Origin: DYEP01 sp040755615
GTDB lineage: Bacteria; Bacillota; Sulfobacillia; DUSP01; DYEP01
NCBI GenBank assembly: GCA_040755615.1
Contig: JBFMAL010000002.1
Coordinates: forward strand, 1 to 64,000
DNA length: 64,000 nt
Reading direction: 5' to 3'
A model generated the notes under the pieces. That model did no database searches, was not told where the DNA came from, and saw nothing but the letters and a program-made list of their open reading frames with translations. Made by a program: the position numbers and the translations under genes. This document shows positions 44,997 through 54,544 of this stretch, one piece after another (the stretch's first letter is position 1; each line of letters starts with the position of its first letter).

Positions 44997-46566
44997 AGAT
45001 GGACACATCAAGCGAAGGAAATATGTTGTCGTGCGCACCCGCTGCGTCCACAAACGCGCTGTCGACGGCACCTGTTTCAATCATGGCTGTAAGGCGCAAG
45101 AACCTCCCCATGTGCTTTACGAAACGCTGGTGCGCATAACCCACCTGCGTTCCGCTGTGCATGATAAAAGGCCAGTCGCTGGCCTGTGCCAGCACCAGTT
45201 CGCGTGCTGCCTGCGTGAGCGCCCTCTTTACGTAGTCTGGGGCACCCGCGTGCGACCGGACGAGTCTCACCATGCGCCTTGCCGCCTGGTGAAGGTGCGG
45301 GTACACCCAGTCGTTTGTGCCGTTCAGCCACACCTCGTTGTAGCCCTTGTAGCCCCAGCTGGAGCCAGAGGGCTCCACCTCTTCGCAATCGGGGTAGGCC
45401 TCAAGGTAGCGTGAGAGCGTGGTGGTCTCCACGGTATCGCGCTCCCTGTCAATCTTACGGAATACCAAATCCAGAAACCATGGGCCTTCAAACCACCAGT
45501 GACCGAAGAGCTCGGCGTCGTACGGCGCCACGATGAGCGGCGGGTTCGGGAGCCTTGCAGACCAGTACCCGATCTGGTGCCGCCTGTTGAACACGAAGTT
45601 GTCCGCGTGCTCTCTCGCCCGCATCACGGCCCGGTCGGGGTCGTACAGCTCCTTGTAGTCATGCGGGCCCGTGATCCTGTGATACTTGATCCCCGTGTGC
45701 ACCCTCAGGTCACCGTGGACGTAAGGGCGTATGTATGAGTCGTCCAGGTCAAAGCCTATGTCCCTGTAAAAGTCCCTGTAGTCGTAATCGCCTGGATAAC
45801 CCTCCGTAGCGCTCCACACCTGTTTGGCGGTCTCCTGGTCCCTCCCGAACGCGTATACCCCTGCAGGCGTTCTCACAGGGTTGAAGGTGCCCGCCCGAGG
45901 ATATGGCGCGCCCAGCGTGAGCCCGTGGTGCTCCAGGATAAAGTACTGTATGCCTTCGTCTGCCAGCACCTTCTCAAGGCCCTCCACGTAACCGCATTCG
46001 GGCAGCCAGAAGCCCCTCGGCCTTACGCCGAAGCACTCTTCAAAATACCGGACCCCCTGCCGCACCTGCGCCCTCACGCCGGGGCCGTCTGGGTCCACCA
46101 GCGGGAGATAGGCGTGGGTCGCTGCGGTTGTAGCCAGCTCCACACGGCCGCTCTCGAACAGCTGCCCGAGCGCCCCTGTGATGTCCCTTTTGCATTCTGC
46201 AGCGAAGGTCCTCTCCACGCCCTCGAACATCTCGAGGTACATCCGGGCGAGCCTGTTTATCTGCGGCTGGTCTTTCGTCCTTTCCACTTCCCGCGCTGCG
46301 AGCTCGACGAGCTGTTCCAGGTGGCGGGCATACCTGTCCTGGAGAAACGGGTCCTTCATCATGGACAGCAAGGTGGGGCTCAAAGACATAGTGACCCCAA
46401 AATCCACACCGTCCGCAAGCAGCGATGAAAACATCTTCAAAAGGGGTATGTAGCTTTCAGTCATGGCTTCAAGGAACCAGCGCTCCTCCAGGGAGCGTTC
46501 GTGCTCCGGGTGCCTCACATAAGGCAGGTGAGCGTGCAAGACGATGGCGAGATACCCTTTGTTCAA
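44989..46566 (-). CDS. GH57 1,4-alpha-glucan branching enzyme
   Basis: The 525-residue enzyme has HAHLPYVRHPE at the start, the nucleophile region FWLPECGY (Glu190), APYDAELFGHWWFEGP with the acid/base aspartate, and the C-terminal helical domain with SDWPFIMHSG. This is the branching-enzyme subgroup of GH57 that introduces alpha-1,6 links. TTG 46566 has GGGAGGT upstream. It is convergent with the fused nucleotidyltransferase gene (8-base overlap) and four bases after the DUF4912 gene. Confidence 0.93.
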   Translation of the reverse strand: MNKGYLAIVLHAHLPYVRHPEHERSLEERWFLEAMTESYIPLLKMFSSLLADGVDFGVTMSLSPTLLSMMKDPFLQDRYARHLEQLVELAAREVERTKDQPQINRLARMYLEMFEGVERTFAAECKRDITGALGQLFESGRVELATTAATHAYLPLVDPDGPGVRAQVRQGVRYFEECFGVRPRGFWLPECGYVEGLEKVLADEGIQYFILEHHGLTLGAPYPRAGTFNPVRTPAGVYAFGRDQETAKQVWSATEGYPGDYDYRDFYRDIGFDLDDSYIRPYVHGDLRVHTGIKYHRITGPHDYKELYDPDRAVMRAREHADNFVFNRRHQIGYWSARLPNPPLIVAPYDAELFGHWWFEGPWFLDLVFRKIDRERDTVETTTLSRYLEAYPDCEEVEPSGSSWGYKGYNEVWLNGTNDWVYPHLHQAARRMVRLVRSHAGAPDYVKRALTQAARELVLAQASDWPFIMHSGTQVGYAHQRFVKHMGRFLRLTAMIETGAVDSAFVDAAGAHDNIFPSLDVSIFS

Positions 46567-46570
46567 GCTT

Positions 46571-46993
46571 TTACCTCCCGGTCCAGACGTGTTCTGCAGG
46601 AGATGACGGGAGCGGGACATGATGCATCGCTGCTGCGGCCGGCCTCCTTACGGCAGCGGTGGGCTCAAGCCTCGGGGTAGACAGCACGTTGGATCTGGCC
46701 ACCATGATGAAGCCGGCGTCTGTCATCCACCCTGCCTCTGCGAAATACTTAGAATCGGCGGATGTGTTGTGGAAATAGTAGTTCCCCCGTTGTGCCACCT
46801 CCACCTGGGCCCTGAGATCCGGGACTTCCTTTCCGTACCTCTCCTTGATCTCAAACAGCCTGACAAAAGGCCTGCCGGCAGGCTTTCCGGTCATCTCCCA
46901 GTAGGCGTACAGGTTCTCCGGGTCTACCATCATGAGGGTCACCCTGTCTTCCCCGTAGTGTTCAGGCAACCAGTACTGCTCTTCGTACAGCAT
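46571..46993 (-). CDS. DUF4912 protein linked to GH57 branching enzyme
   Basis: The 140-residue protein carries DUF4912: PEHYGEDRVTLMMVDPENLY, AYWEM, LRLFE-type FVRLFEI, and NYYFHNTSADSKYFAEAGW. The aromatic-rich fold suggests carbohydrate binding. ATG 46993 has AAAGGAGGAG upstream. It is the first gene of a two-gene unit with the branching enzyme, and this pairing recurs in glycogen loci of related bacteria, which suggests a glucan-binding helper. Confidence 0.85.
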   Translation of the reverse strand: MLYEEQYWLPEHYGEDRVTLMMVDPENLYAYWEMTGKPAGRPFVRLFEIKERYGKEVPDLRAQVEVAQRGNYYFHNTSADSKYFAEAGWMTDAGFIMVARSNVLSTPRLEPTAAVRRPAAAAMHHVPLPSSPAEHVWTGR

Positions 46994-47117
46994 GGCTTTC
47001 TCCTCCTTTTGCTGGACTTTTTTACTATTTCCCTTGCCCCTTGTATTATTCACCTATATTTTCAGCCCGGGGAAGGAATACTCTGTTTTGTACCCCCGTT
47101 TTGGAGGTAATGAGGTC

Positions 47118-49082
47118 TTGGCCAGGATCATGTCGCTCGGAAACGGGCGTTTGCTCGTCAACTACGATCAGCGCTGGACAGTGAGGGAGCTGTTTTTCCC
47201 CGAGGTAGGGATGGCTAACCACCTCGCCTATTTCGGAGCCAGGCTCGCGCTCTGGGTAGACGGGAATTTCACATGGCCTGGTGGCAACGCCTGGCAAAGA
47301 CATGTGCGGTACAAGGACTGGTCACTGGTGGGCGAGTTTTCCCTGTCTCGCGAGGACGTGGGGCTGGAGCTTAAAATAACAGCTGCTGTTCATCACAGGC
47401 TGGATGTACTTTTATATGACATCGAGGTGTCAAACACCCGGGATGCCGCAAAAAAGGTGGAGCTGGTGTTTACCCACGACTGGGCCATATCCGGAAATGA
47501 CGTGGGAGATACCGCGTTGTACGACCCGACCACAGACGCCATGCTCCAGTACAAGCGAGACCGGTTCTTTCTCGTGTCAGGACACAGTCCTGCCGGCGGC
47601 CCAGACGCGTTCTCCGCGTCCAAGAGGCACGAGCCCAGGTACTCCGGGGTATGGCACGATGTGAGCCATTGCCACCTGAACCGCTCGCCCATATCACAGG
47701 GAGCTGTGTCAAGCGCGTTTTCACTGTCAGCCAGTGTGCCTGTAGGGGAGACTGTCCACTACGCGTACTGGCTTTGTGCAGGAAAGTCCATCGATGAGGT
47801 CAGGATGCTCCAGGCGCGCATAAAGGAGACGGGTGTGGCGCGTCTTATCGCTGAGACCGAGTCCTACTGGCGCGAGTGGACGCGCATGGACGAGCGGTTC
47901 TTCGCAGACCTCTCAGCGGAGATAAAGGAGTCGTTCGCCACGAGCTTGCTCGTGACGCGCTCCCAGATCGACGCCGGCGGCGCCATCCTTGCGTCCACCG
48001 ACATGGAATCACTGGACTTCGGTCGTGACCACTACGGTTACGTCTGGCCAAGAGATGCCGCGCTCATTTGCCTCGCGCTTGACAGGGCGGCATACCCCCA
48101 CACAACGAGGAAGTATTTCAGGTTCTCCACCCGGGTGCTAGCACCGGAAGGTTACATGTGGCACCGATACCACCCTGACGGTTCGCTGGGTTCAAGCTGG
48201 CATCCGTGGTACCAGGACGGGGAAAACCAGCTGCCCATCCAGGAGGACGAGACGGCGCTCTGCCTGTACGCGCTGGGCGAGCATTACCTGCGGCACAGGG
48301 ACCTTGAGTTCCTCGAGTCGGTCTGGCCTGAGTACGAACAAATGGCAGACTTCTTGTGCCGCTATGTGGACAAATCTACCGGTCTTCCCGAGCCCAGCTA
48401 CGACCTGTGGGAGGAAAGGCGCGGGATATTCACGTTCACCGCCAGCGCGGTGATCGCGGGCCTCTTGAAGGCCGCTGATATGGCGAGGATCTTTCGAGGG
48501 AAAACGCAGGAGGAAAAGTACAGAAACCAGGCCGCCGCAATTTCACATGCTCTTGGGAACCTGCTTTATCACCCTGATGCAAACCGTTTCCTCCGGGGAG
48601 TATACAAAAGAGGGGATACTATCGAAGAAGACCTGACGCCAGACTCAAGCGTCTTTGCTCTCTGGAGGTTTGGCATCATCCCGCCAGACGACCCGCGGAT
48701 GGTGCGCACCTACAGAAACCTCCAGGAGAGCCTGAGCGTGAAGACGAAGGTGGGGGGATATGCCAGGTATTACGCCGACTACTACCATAAACGGAGCGAT
48801 GACTTCCACCAGGTGCCGGGGAACCCCTGGGTGATCTGCACTCTGTGGATGGCGCAGTATCTTGGGGCTACGGCACGTTCCATCGAAGAGCTTCGGGCCG
48901 CACGGGACCTCCTGGAAAAGGTGACTACCTGGAGGCTCGAGAGCGGCATCATGCCTGAACAAGTTGACCCGTTCAGCGCGGAACCGCTTTCTGTGGCCCC
49001 TCTTACCTGGTCTCATTCTGAGTTTGTGCTTTCTGTGATAGATTACGCCAAGAAGTACAGGGATCTTTCCGCCCCCTGCTGA
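47118..49082 (+). CDS. GH15 glucoamylase-family enzyme
   Basis: The 654-residue enzyme has an N-terminal beta-sandwich (GNGRLLVNYDQRWTVRELFF, PEVGMANH) and an alpha/alpha barrel with YGYVWPRDAALICLALDRA, DGENQLPIQEDETAL, YDLWEERRGIFTFTAS (general acid glutamate) and SVAPLTWSHSEFVLSV. There is no signal peptide, so it acts inside the cell. TTG 47118 follows GGAGGTAATG. It is divergent from the DUF4912/GH57 pair and starts the GH15-GalT-GlgA unit. Confidence 0.9.
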   Translation: MARIMSLGNGRLLVNYDQRWTVRELFFPEVGMANHLAYFGARLALWVDGNFTWPGGNAWQRHVRYKDWSLVGEFSLSREDVGLELKITAAVHHRLDVLLYDIEVSNTRDAAKKVELVFTHDWAISGNDVGDTALYDPTTDAMLQYKRDRFFLVSGHSPAGGPDAFSASKRHEPRYSGVWHDVSHCHLNRSPISQGAVSSAFSLSASVPVGETVHYAYWLCAGKSIDEVRMLQARIKETGVARLIAETESYWREWTRMDERFFADLSAEIKESFATSLLVTRSQIDAGGAILASTDMESLDFGRDHYGYVWPRDAALICLALDRAAYPHTTRKYFRFSTRVLAPEGYMWHRYHPDGSLGSSWHPWYQDGENQLPIQEDETALCLYALGEHYLRHRDLEFLESVWPEYEQMADFLCRYVDKSTGLPEPSYDLWEERRGIFTFTASAVIAGLLKAADMARIFRGKTQEEKYRNQAAAISHALGNLLYHPDANRFLRGVYKRGDTIEEDLTPDSSVFALWRFGIIPPDDPRMVRTYRNLQESLSVKTKVGGYARYYADYYHKRSDDFHQVPGNPWVICTLWMAQYLGATARSIEELRAARDLLEKVTTWRLESGIMPEQVDPFSAEPLSVAPLTWSHSEFVLSVIDYAKKYRDLSAPC

Positions 49083-49094
49083 CGGAGGTGCACT

Positions 49095-50108
49095 ATGCCT
49101 GAACTGAGAAAGGACCCGGTGATTGACCGGTGGGTGATCATAGCCACCGAAAGGGCCAAGCGCCCTTCCGAGTACCAGACGACGGTGGAGGAAAGGCGCT
49201 CGGGTCCCGGATGCGTGTTTTGCCCGGGGAACGAGGGGAAAACGCCCCCGGAGGTATTTGCCTACAGAAACGAAAACACCGAGCCTGACACCCCCGGGTG
49301 GAGCGTGCGAGTGTTTCCCAACAAGTTCCCCGCGCTCGTCCCCAACGGGAAGGCGCGCGTGGAGCAAAAGGGGATATACACGGTGATGGAGGGCGTGGGG
49401 GCTCACGAAGTGCTCGTAGAGACTCCCGACCATACCGCGCTGCTTCAACATCTTGACGTCCCCGCGCTTGAGAAGGTGGTCCGTGCCTTCAGGCAAAGGT
49501 ATCTGGCGCTCTCTAAGGATAACAAGTATATCCTGATCTTTAAGAACCACGGGGCAAAGGCTGGGGCCTCGCTGGAACACCCCCACTGCCAGATCATCGC
49601 CACCCCTATCGTACCCAAGGCGGTGACCGAGGAGCTTCAGGGTTCAAAGAAACATCACGCCACACAAGCCCGCTGTGTCTATTGTGACATGCTCCGAACA
49701 GAAATTGACGAAGGTGTACGGGTGGTGTTTGATTCGGAGCGGTTCCTCTCATTCTGTCCTTACGCGTCCATCTTCCCGTTTGAGACCTGGCTCGTTCCAA
49801 AGCAGCACTCAAATGATTTCGGGGACATAACAGAAGATCAGGTTAGGGGATTAGCTGAAGCCATACAGGAGGCCCTGAGCCGCCTTGAGCGCACCGTCGG
49901 TGATGCCCCCTACAACCTGGTGCTCCACACGTCTCCACCGAAAGATGAAGAGTCAAAGGAGCATTACCACTGGCACATCGAGATCACCCCGCGGCTGACC
50001 ACCATCGCCGGGTTTGAGCTGGGCACGAGCTACTACATTAACCCTACGCCTCCTGAGATAGCAGCGGAGGCTCTGCGCAGAAGTCTGGAAGGGAGAGGTG
50101 TTCATTGA
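49095..50108 (+). CDS. Galactose-1-phosphate uridylyltransferase family protein (GalT)
   Basis: The 337-residue HIT-superfamily protein has the active-site run LEHPHCQIIATP with the nucleophilic histidine, a CVFCPGNE zinc pair and a second CVYCD pair, and YHWHIEI near the C-terminus. Classical GalT moves UMP between glucose-1-P and galactose-1-P, but some relatives are ADP-glucose phosphorylases. Placement between GH15 and GlgA, with no galK or galE intact nearby, makes a role in NDP-glucose turnover attractive. GGAGGTG precedes the ATG; its end overlaps glgA by four bases. Confidence 0.9.
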   Translation: MPELRKDPVIDRWVIIATERAKRPSEYQTTVEERRSGPGCVFCPGNEGKTPPEVFAYRNENTEPDTPGWSVRVFPNKFPALVPNGKARVEQKGIYTVMEGVGAHEVLVETPDHTALLQHLDVPALEKVVRAFRQRYLALSKDNKYILIFKNHGAKAGASLEHPHCQIIATPIVPKAVTEELQGSKKHHATQARCVYCDMLRTEIDEGVRVVFDSERFLSFCPYASIFPFETWLVPKQHSNDFGDITEDQVRGLAEAIQEALSRLERTVGDAPYNLVLHTSPPKDEESKEHYHWHIEITPRLTTIAGFELGTSYYINPTPPEIAAEALRRSLEGRGVH

Positions 50109-51532
50109 AGGTACTGATGGTCGCGTCGGAGATGGCGCCTTTTGCGAAGGTGGGGGGGCTTGCGGACGTGGTGGGCTCGCTTCCCAAGGCCCTGTCCAAC
50201 CTTGGAGTGGACGTGCGGGTGGTCATACCGAGGTACAAAAAGATCGAAGGCTCGACCTACGTGACTGATTTCCCCGTGTTCATGGGCAACCACCTTGAAA
50301 CAGCCGTACTCAGGCGCAAAAACATCAACGGCCCCAAAGGGGATATCCCCGTCTATTTCATTGACAACTACCGGTATTTCTACAGGGACTACATCTATGC
50401 GGGTGATGACGATGCGGAGCGGTTTGCGTTCTTCTCCAAGGCCGTGCTTGAGATGCTCCCTCTGATCGAGTTCAAGCCTGACGTCATCCACTGTAACGAC
50501 TGGCAGACTGGCATGATCCCTGTCATCCTGAAAGAGCGCTATGCCAAGCAGGACGACTTCTACAAGGGTATGGGCACGCTTTACACCATTCATAACCTTC
50601 AATACCAGGGGCTTTTCCCAAAGGACATCCTCCGGCTGCTCGATCTTGGTGATGAGTACTTTCACCCTGAGGCCCTGGAGTTTTACGGCAAAGTGAACTT
50701 CATGAAGGCAGGGCTCATGTTCGCAGACCAGCTGAGCACAGTCTCCAACACCTACGCCAGGGAGATACAGACGCCCGAGTATGGAGAAAGGCTTGACGGG
50801 GTACTGAGGAAACGCTCGAGCGACTTGCACGGGATCATAAACGGCATTGATTATGAGGAGTTTAACCCTGCTACAGACCCACGGATCGCAGCCAATTACT
50901 CATCGAATGACCTCTCAGGCAAAGCTGCATGCAAGAAGGACCTTCAGGAGATAATGGGGCTTCCTAAGAAGGATGTACCCATCATCGGGCTGGTTTCGCG
51001 TCTCGTTGACCAGAAGGGACTTGATCTCATAGGCAATATCATCCATGACCTGATGAAAGAGGACCTCCAGTTCGTGGTGCTTGGTACGGGAGATCCGCGA
51101 TATGAGGCGCTGTTCCGTAATATTGGAGCTGAATACCCGGACAAGGCCGGGGTGCGCATCATGTTTGACGCAGTGCTGGCGCAGAAGATCTACGCCGGTT
51201 CTGATATGTTCCTCATGCCCTCAAGATTTGAGCCTTGTGGTCTCGGGCAGCTGATTTCTATGCGATACGGGACAATACCCATCGTCAGGAAGACGGGGGG
51301 ACTGGCGGATACGGTTGAGGATAACGAGACGGGGTTTGTGTTTGGAGACTATAAGCATAATGAATTGCTACGAACAATAACCCGTGCCCTGTCTGCCTTC
51401 CGTAAACACAACTGGCGCCGCCTAGTTGAGACCGCAATGGGCCGCGACTTTTCGTGGGAGCATTCGGCGTCTGTGTACTTGGGGTTATATAGGGCTATAG
51501 GGCGAAGAGAGGACACCGAGAACGTGGCCTAG
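50105..51532 (+). CDS. glgA: Glycogen synthase (GT5)
   Basis: The 475-residue synthase has the ADP-glucose binding KVGGLADVVGSLPKAL at residues 15-30, HCNDWQTGMIPV, the YTIHNLQYQGLFP loop, NGIDYEEFNPATD and the C-terminal SRFEPCGLGQL with KTGGLADTV. It extends alpha-1,4-glucan. It starts with TTG in a 4-bp overlap with the GalT-like gene and is the last gene of that unit. No glgC (ADP-glucose pyrophosphorylase) or glgP lies in the window. Confidence 0.95.
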   Translation: MKVLMVASEMAPFAKVGGLADVVGSLPKALSNLGVDVRVVIPRYKKIEGSTYVTDFPVFMGNHLETAVLRRKNINGPKGDIPVYFIDNYRYFYRDYIYAGDDDAERFAFFSKAVLEMLPLIEFKPDVIHCNDWQTGMIPVILKERYAKQDDFYKGMGTLYTIHNLQYQGLFPKDILRLLDLGDEYFHPEALEFYGKVNFMKAGLMFADQLSTVSNTYAREIQTPEYGERLDGVLRKRSSDLHGIINGIDYEEFNPATDPRIAANYSSNDLSGKAACKKDLQEIMGLPKKDVPIIGLVSRLVDQKGLDLIGNIIHDLMKEDLQFVVLGTGDPRYEALFRNIGAEYPDKAGVRIMFDAVLAQKIYAGSDMFLMPSRFEPCGLGQLISMRYGTIPIVRKTGGLADTVEDNETGFVFGDYKHNELLRTITRALSAFRKHNWRRLVETAMGRDFSWEHSASVYLGLYRAIGRREDTENVA

Positions 51533-51610
51533 GGCCTTGGTTGTACATACCTACTTTCCTATTTTGTTGGGAAATTGGGGCGCCGGGCTGAGTCAAGTCA
51601 AAACTATGCA

Positions 51611-51628
51611 GACGACAGTTCTGTCGTC
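51611..51628. terminator. Hairpin between convergent glgA and polymerase genes
   Basis: GACGACA/TGTCGTC with a 4-nt loop lies between the two convergent stops. T-runs are weak on both strands, so the terminator call is tentative. Confidence 0.4.
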
Positions 51629-51635
51629 AGTAGCC

Positions 51636-53921
51636 TCACCAGAACTCGCTCAATAGCTCAATGCGTTTTACGTATTCGGCAGCCGTCTCCCGGAGTTCCT
51701 CCGGAAGTACATTAAGAACCTTATTTGCCTCATCTTCCTCACCCATATAAAGGAGTATAGCAGCCTTTAAAACACGTGCTGTATCTTGAACCGCCTTGAC
51801 TCTCTCGAGTGAGGATACTATATCCATCGACTCTCTGAGTCGGCCGATCATTGAATAAGCCTTAGCTACCTCCAGCAGATGCTCGGGGGTGGGCGTGATA
51901 AGCAGACTATCCCCTCTTGGTAAGTTGAGAGACCTAATTTGACTGTTCGCCCTGCTGATTGAATCCAGCGTTTTAATACAATTCAAATAGGCATCTCTTG
52001 CTTCGTCGAAACGTTGCATGGTGATGTATCGCAACGCGGCAAGGTTCAGAGCTTTGGCCAAATGCTCATACCGGGTTTTGTTATAGGGATGGAGCTCCAC
52101 CGCGCGGTTCATCATCTGGATGCCCGGATACGGGTCTGTGCCGACGCGAAGGAGAAAGCTCCCGTAGATTGCATGATAATCAGGGTTGAACGGCGAGAGC
52201 GCCAGGCCCTTTTCGTACCTCTCCACTGCAACACCCAAGTAATCAGGGCTTTCTAATGCAAGTCCCATTGCCTCGTATATCTGTCCGATATCCATGTGAA
52301 ACGAGGCATTCAACGGGTCCCATTTCGAAGCTTTTTTAAAGAGGACTACTGACTCATCATATCTTCCCTCTTGCATAGCCAGAGCGCCCTGCTGGCCATA
52401 TATGTGACCCACGAAGAAGACGGTGGATGCCAAACACAGGGTGAGCCCTACCAGTAGAACTGCGATGGCTGGAAGACGTATAAAGGGTTTTGAGGGAATC
52501 CGCTCTACAATGATGGCACGGAGCAGCGCAAAACAAGTCCAGAGCAGAACTCCCACTGATACCAGGGCCATATTGAAGTCCATCAGACTGTGGACCGTCA
52601 AGCCTAGTGCTGCCGCATATATGAAGGTAGCCACACCAGTCTCAGCATAGTCGAGCCGTCTCAAAGCAGCATATTTCCAAGTGAGGATGATCCAAAAGGC
52701 CGTGAAAGCAGCAAGGCCTATCAAGCCCGTTTCTGTCGCCAGTTGAGCCCAGTCGTTATGTACGTTTTGAGTTGAGTAACCCCAACTCTGAAATCCTTTA
52801 TACAAGGCTTCCCAGGCGCCACCACCAGCTCCAAATACCGGATACTTGGCAAAGATCCTTATAGCATCCTTCGTCCATTCTATCCTCTGCCATCCGCCCT
52901 CATCCGTCAAAGAGATCTGGCTCAGGCGGAGAGCTCCCCGGGTCAGCAAGTCCGTACCAGCCCCCGTCGCTATCATTCCAGCTATGAAAACAACGGCCAC
53001 GATGATTGACACAGCCGCGAGCATCTTGGGCCGAAGACCGCGGTAACGGAGCCGACTCGACAAAAGGTGGAGGATAGAAGCTATGACGTAGCCCATAACT
53101 GCCGCAAGTACTACAAACTCGGGTTTAGCTCTGGAAAAAGACATGGAGGCAAGTGGCAGAATGGCGGAAGCTCCTATCAAGCAGGTAGCGAGAAACCCAG
53201 CGGCGCGAGCCCGGGAGTCTCGCGGGCATAAGAGCAGTGCTACGATCATTAAAGGTGCGTGTACCAGCCAAGCTCCTCTCGAGTAGGTCAGGAAGAAGGC
53301 CGCAAGTATGATTGACGATCCGCCTACCAGGTGGTACCTCAGTACCGGAGACACTTCCTCAAGCTGAAGTGCTAACGAGCACAGGAACGCGGCAGCTAAA
53401 AAGGATGCGGCTGAATTAGGGTACTGTAAAGGGGAGAACAGGCGGCCGTGTGAGAAGACGCCTGGCAAGAGCTGCAGACCTGCCCCACCAAGAAATCCTA
53501 TCAGTCCTGCCAGAACTGCCGCTGAGTGGACAGATAGGAGAAGCCAGATGCGACCCCTAGGTACGCGCGCTGATGTGGCTACAGCGACATAGACAGTTAG
53601 TAAGAATGCCTGCGTAAGAAGCCTGTCGATGGCGGCCCTGGGCCATACAGCAAACGCTAGGGACATGAGGTAAGATAAAGCCAGTATTAAAAGCGGTAAA
53701 TCAACGTGATGGGTTTTAAAGTCCTTCTTCCAGCTAGCTATGAACACCGTTAGTACGCTTGAGGCAGCGATAAAAGGAAGTCGCTCAGATTCGAAGAACA
53801 AGCCCCTAAAGAAGACCGGCAGGAACACCAGGGCACAAGCAAAGGTCAACGTAACCATCATCTGCCAATTCGGTTCGTATAAAGCTCTCTCCCGGGTTCG
53901 TCTGGCTCTTACCCTCGACAT
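51636..53921 (-). CDS. O-antigen ligase/polymerase-family membrane protein with C-terminal TPR domain
   Basis: The 761-residue protein has about 12 membrane helices in residues 20-520, including the Wzy_C region (FGAGGGAWEALYKGFQSWGY, STQNVHNDWAQLATETGLIG) whose loop histidine is essential in the family. Tetratricopeptide-like repeats follow at about 540-760 (MQEGRYDESVVLFKKASKWD). Such proteins join glycan chains to lipid or to proteins, and TPR-bearing ones are suspected protein O-glycosyl ligases. The neighbouring S-layer gene offers a possible acceptor. GGAGGC precedes the ATG. Confidence 0.87.
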   Translation of the reverse strand: MSRVRARRTRERALYEPNWQMMVTLTFACALVFLPVFFRGLFFESERLPFIAASSVLTVFIASWKKDFKTHHVDLPLLILALSYLMSLAFAVWPRAAIDRLLTQAFLLTVYVAVATSARVPRGRIWLLLSVHSAAVLAGLIGFLGGAGLQLLPGVFSHGRLFSPLQYPNSAASFLAAAFLCSLALQLEEVSPVLRYHLVGGSSIILAAFFLTYSRGAWLVHAPLMIVALLLCPRDSRARAAGFLATCLIGASAILPLASMSFSRAKPEFVVLAAVMGYVIASILHLLSSRLRYRGLRPKMLAAVSIIVAVVFIAGMIATGAGTDLLTRGALRLSQISLTDEGGWQRIEWTKDAIRIFAKYPVFGAGGGAWEALYKGFQSWGYSTQNVHNDWAQLATETGLIGLAAFTAFWIILTWKYAALRRLDYAETGVATFIYAAALGLTVHSLMDFNMALVSVGVLLWTCFALLRAIIVERIPSKPFIRLPAIAVLLVGLTLCLASTVFFVGHIYGQQGALAMQEGRYDESVVLFKKASKWDPLNASFHMDIGQIYEAMGLALESPDYLGVAVERYEKGLALSPFNPDYHAIYGSFLLRVGTDPYPGIQMMNRAVELHPYNKTRYEHLAKALNLAALRYITMQRFDEARDAYLNCIKTLDSISRANSQIRSLNLPRGDSLLITPTPEHLLEVAKAYSMIGRLRESMDIVSSLERVKAVQDTARVLKAAILLYMGEEDEANKVLNVLPEELRETAAEYVKRIELLSEFW

Positions 53922-54373
53922 GATAAGCCTCCTTGGATAATCTTGGTCAGACCTCGCCCGTAGAACGTAGCGCTGTACTCTCCTGGCAGGACACGGAATA
54001 GTGTGGTTAGAGCATTACGAAATTCCGGACGTTCATCCTCGTCGTATTGAGAATTCCTTAGCAAGAAAAGAGACGTATCCTTATAAAACGTAGTCTCCTC
54101 CACTCGTTGTACTATCTTATTCTTTACAAAGATCGTGAACCCCTGCCGATTTTGCTTCCTCCGGCCTGTCAATTCTGGTAAGGGCGTAGCTCGGCTTATC
54201 TCAGATGCTTGTGATGGGAGATTCTGCTGGGGATGGCCCAAAGACGTGCGGAGTAAGGGCGAACCGCTTCCAGGCTTCGCGGCAGGATCGTAGTGCCATG
54301 GAGGGCGCGAGGTACCCAATGAGGGGCGCTGATCGAAAGGATTTACGGGATTTCGTCGGCTCGGGTTCGTCAT
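53909..54373 (-). CDS. Hypothetical protein upstream of the ligase gene
   Basis: The frame of 154 residues has a disordered Pro/Ser/Arg-rich first half and a second half that looks folded (IFVKNKIVQRVEETTFYKDT, FRVLPGEYSATFYGRG). It overlaps the ligase start by 13 bases on the same strand, which fits a coupled pair. No clear ribosome site precedes the ATG, so the start could be further in. Function unknown. Confidence 0.45.
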   Translation of the reverse strand: MTNPSRRNPVNPFDQRPSLGTSRPPWHYDPAAKPGSGSPLLRTSLGHPQQNLPSQASEISRATPLPELTGRRKQNRQGFTIFVKNKIVQRVEETTFYKDTSLFLLRNSQYDEDERPEFRNALTTLFRVLPGEYSATFYGRGLTKIIQGGLSCRG

Positions 54374-54544
54374 AACGTGAACATATATATTACTTTTGTT
54401 GCTAGCACTTCTAACCTGCCTTTTGGCCGCTAGACGTACCGAGTCGAGTCGTTTCGAACCTGCCTGTACACTGAATCCGTACTCCTAACACTGTAAACTA
54501 GGATCAGATGCCCGGTAGGATATCAAGTCCAGTCAGATGAATAT

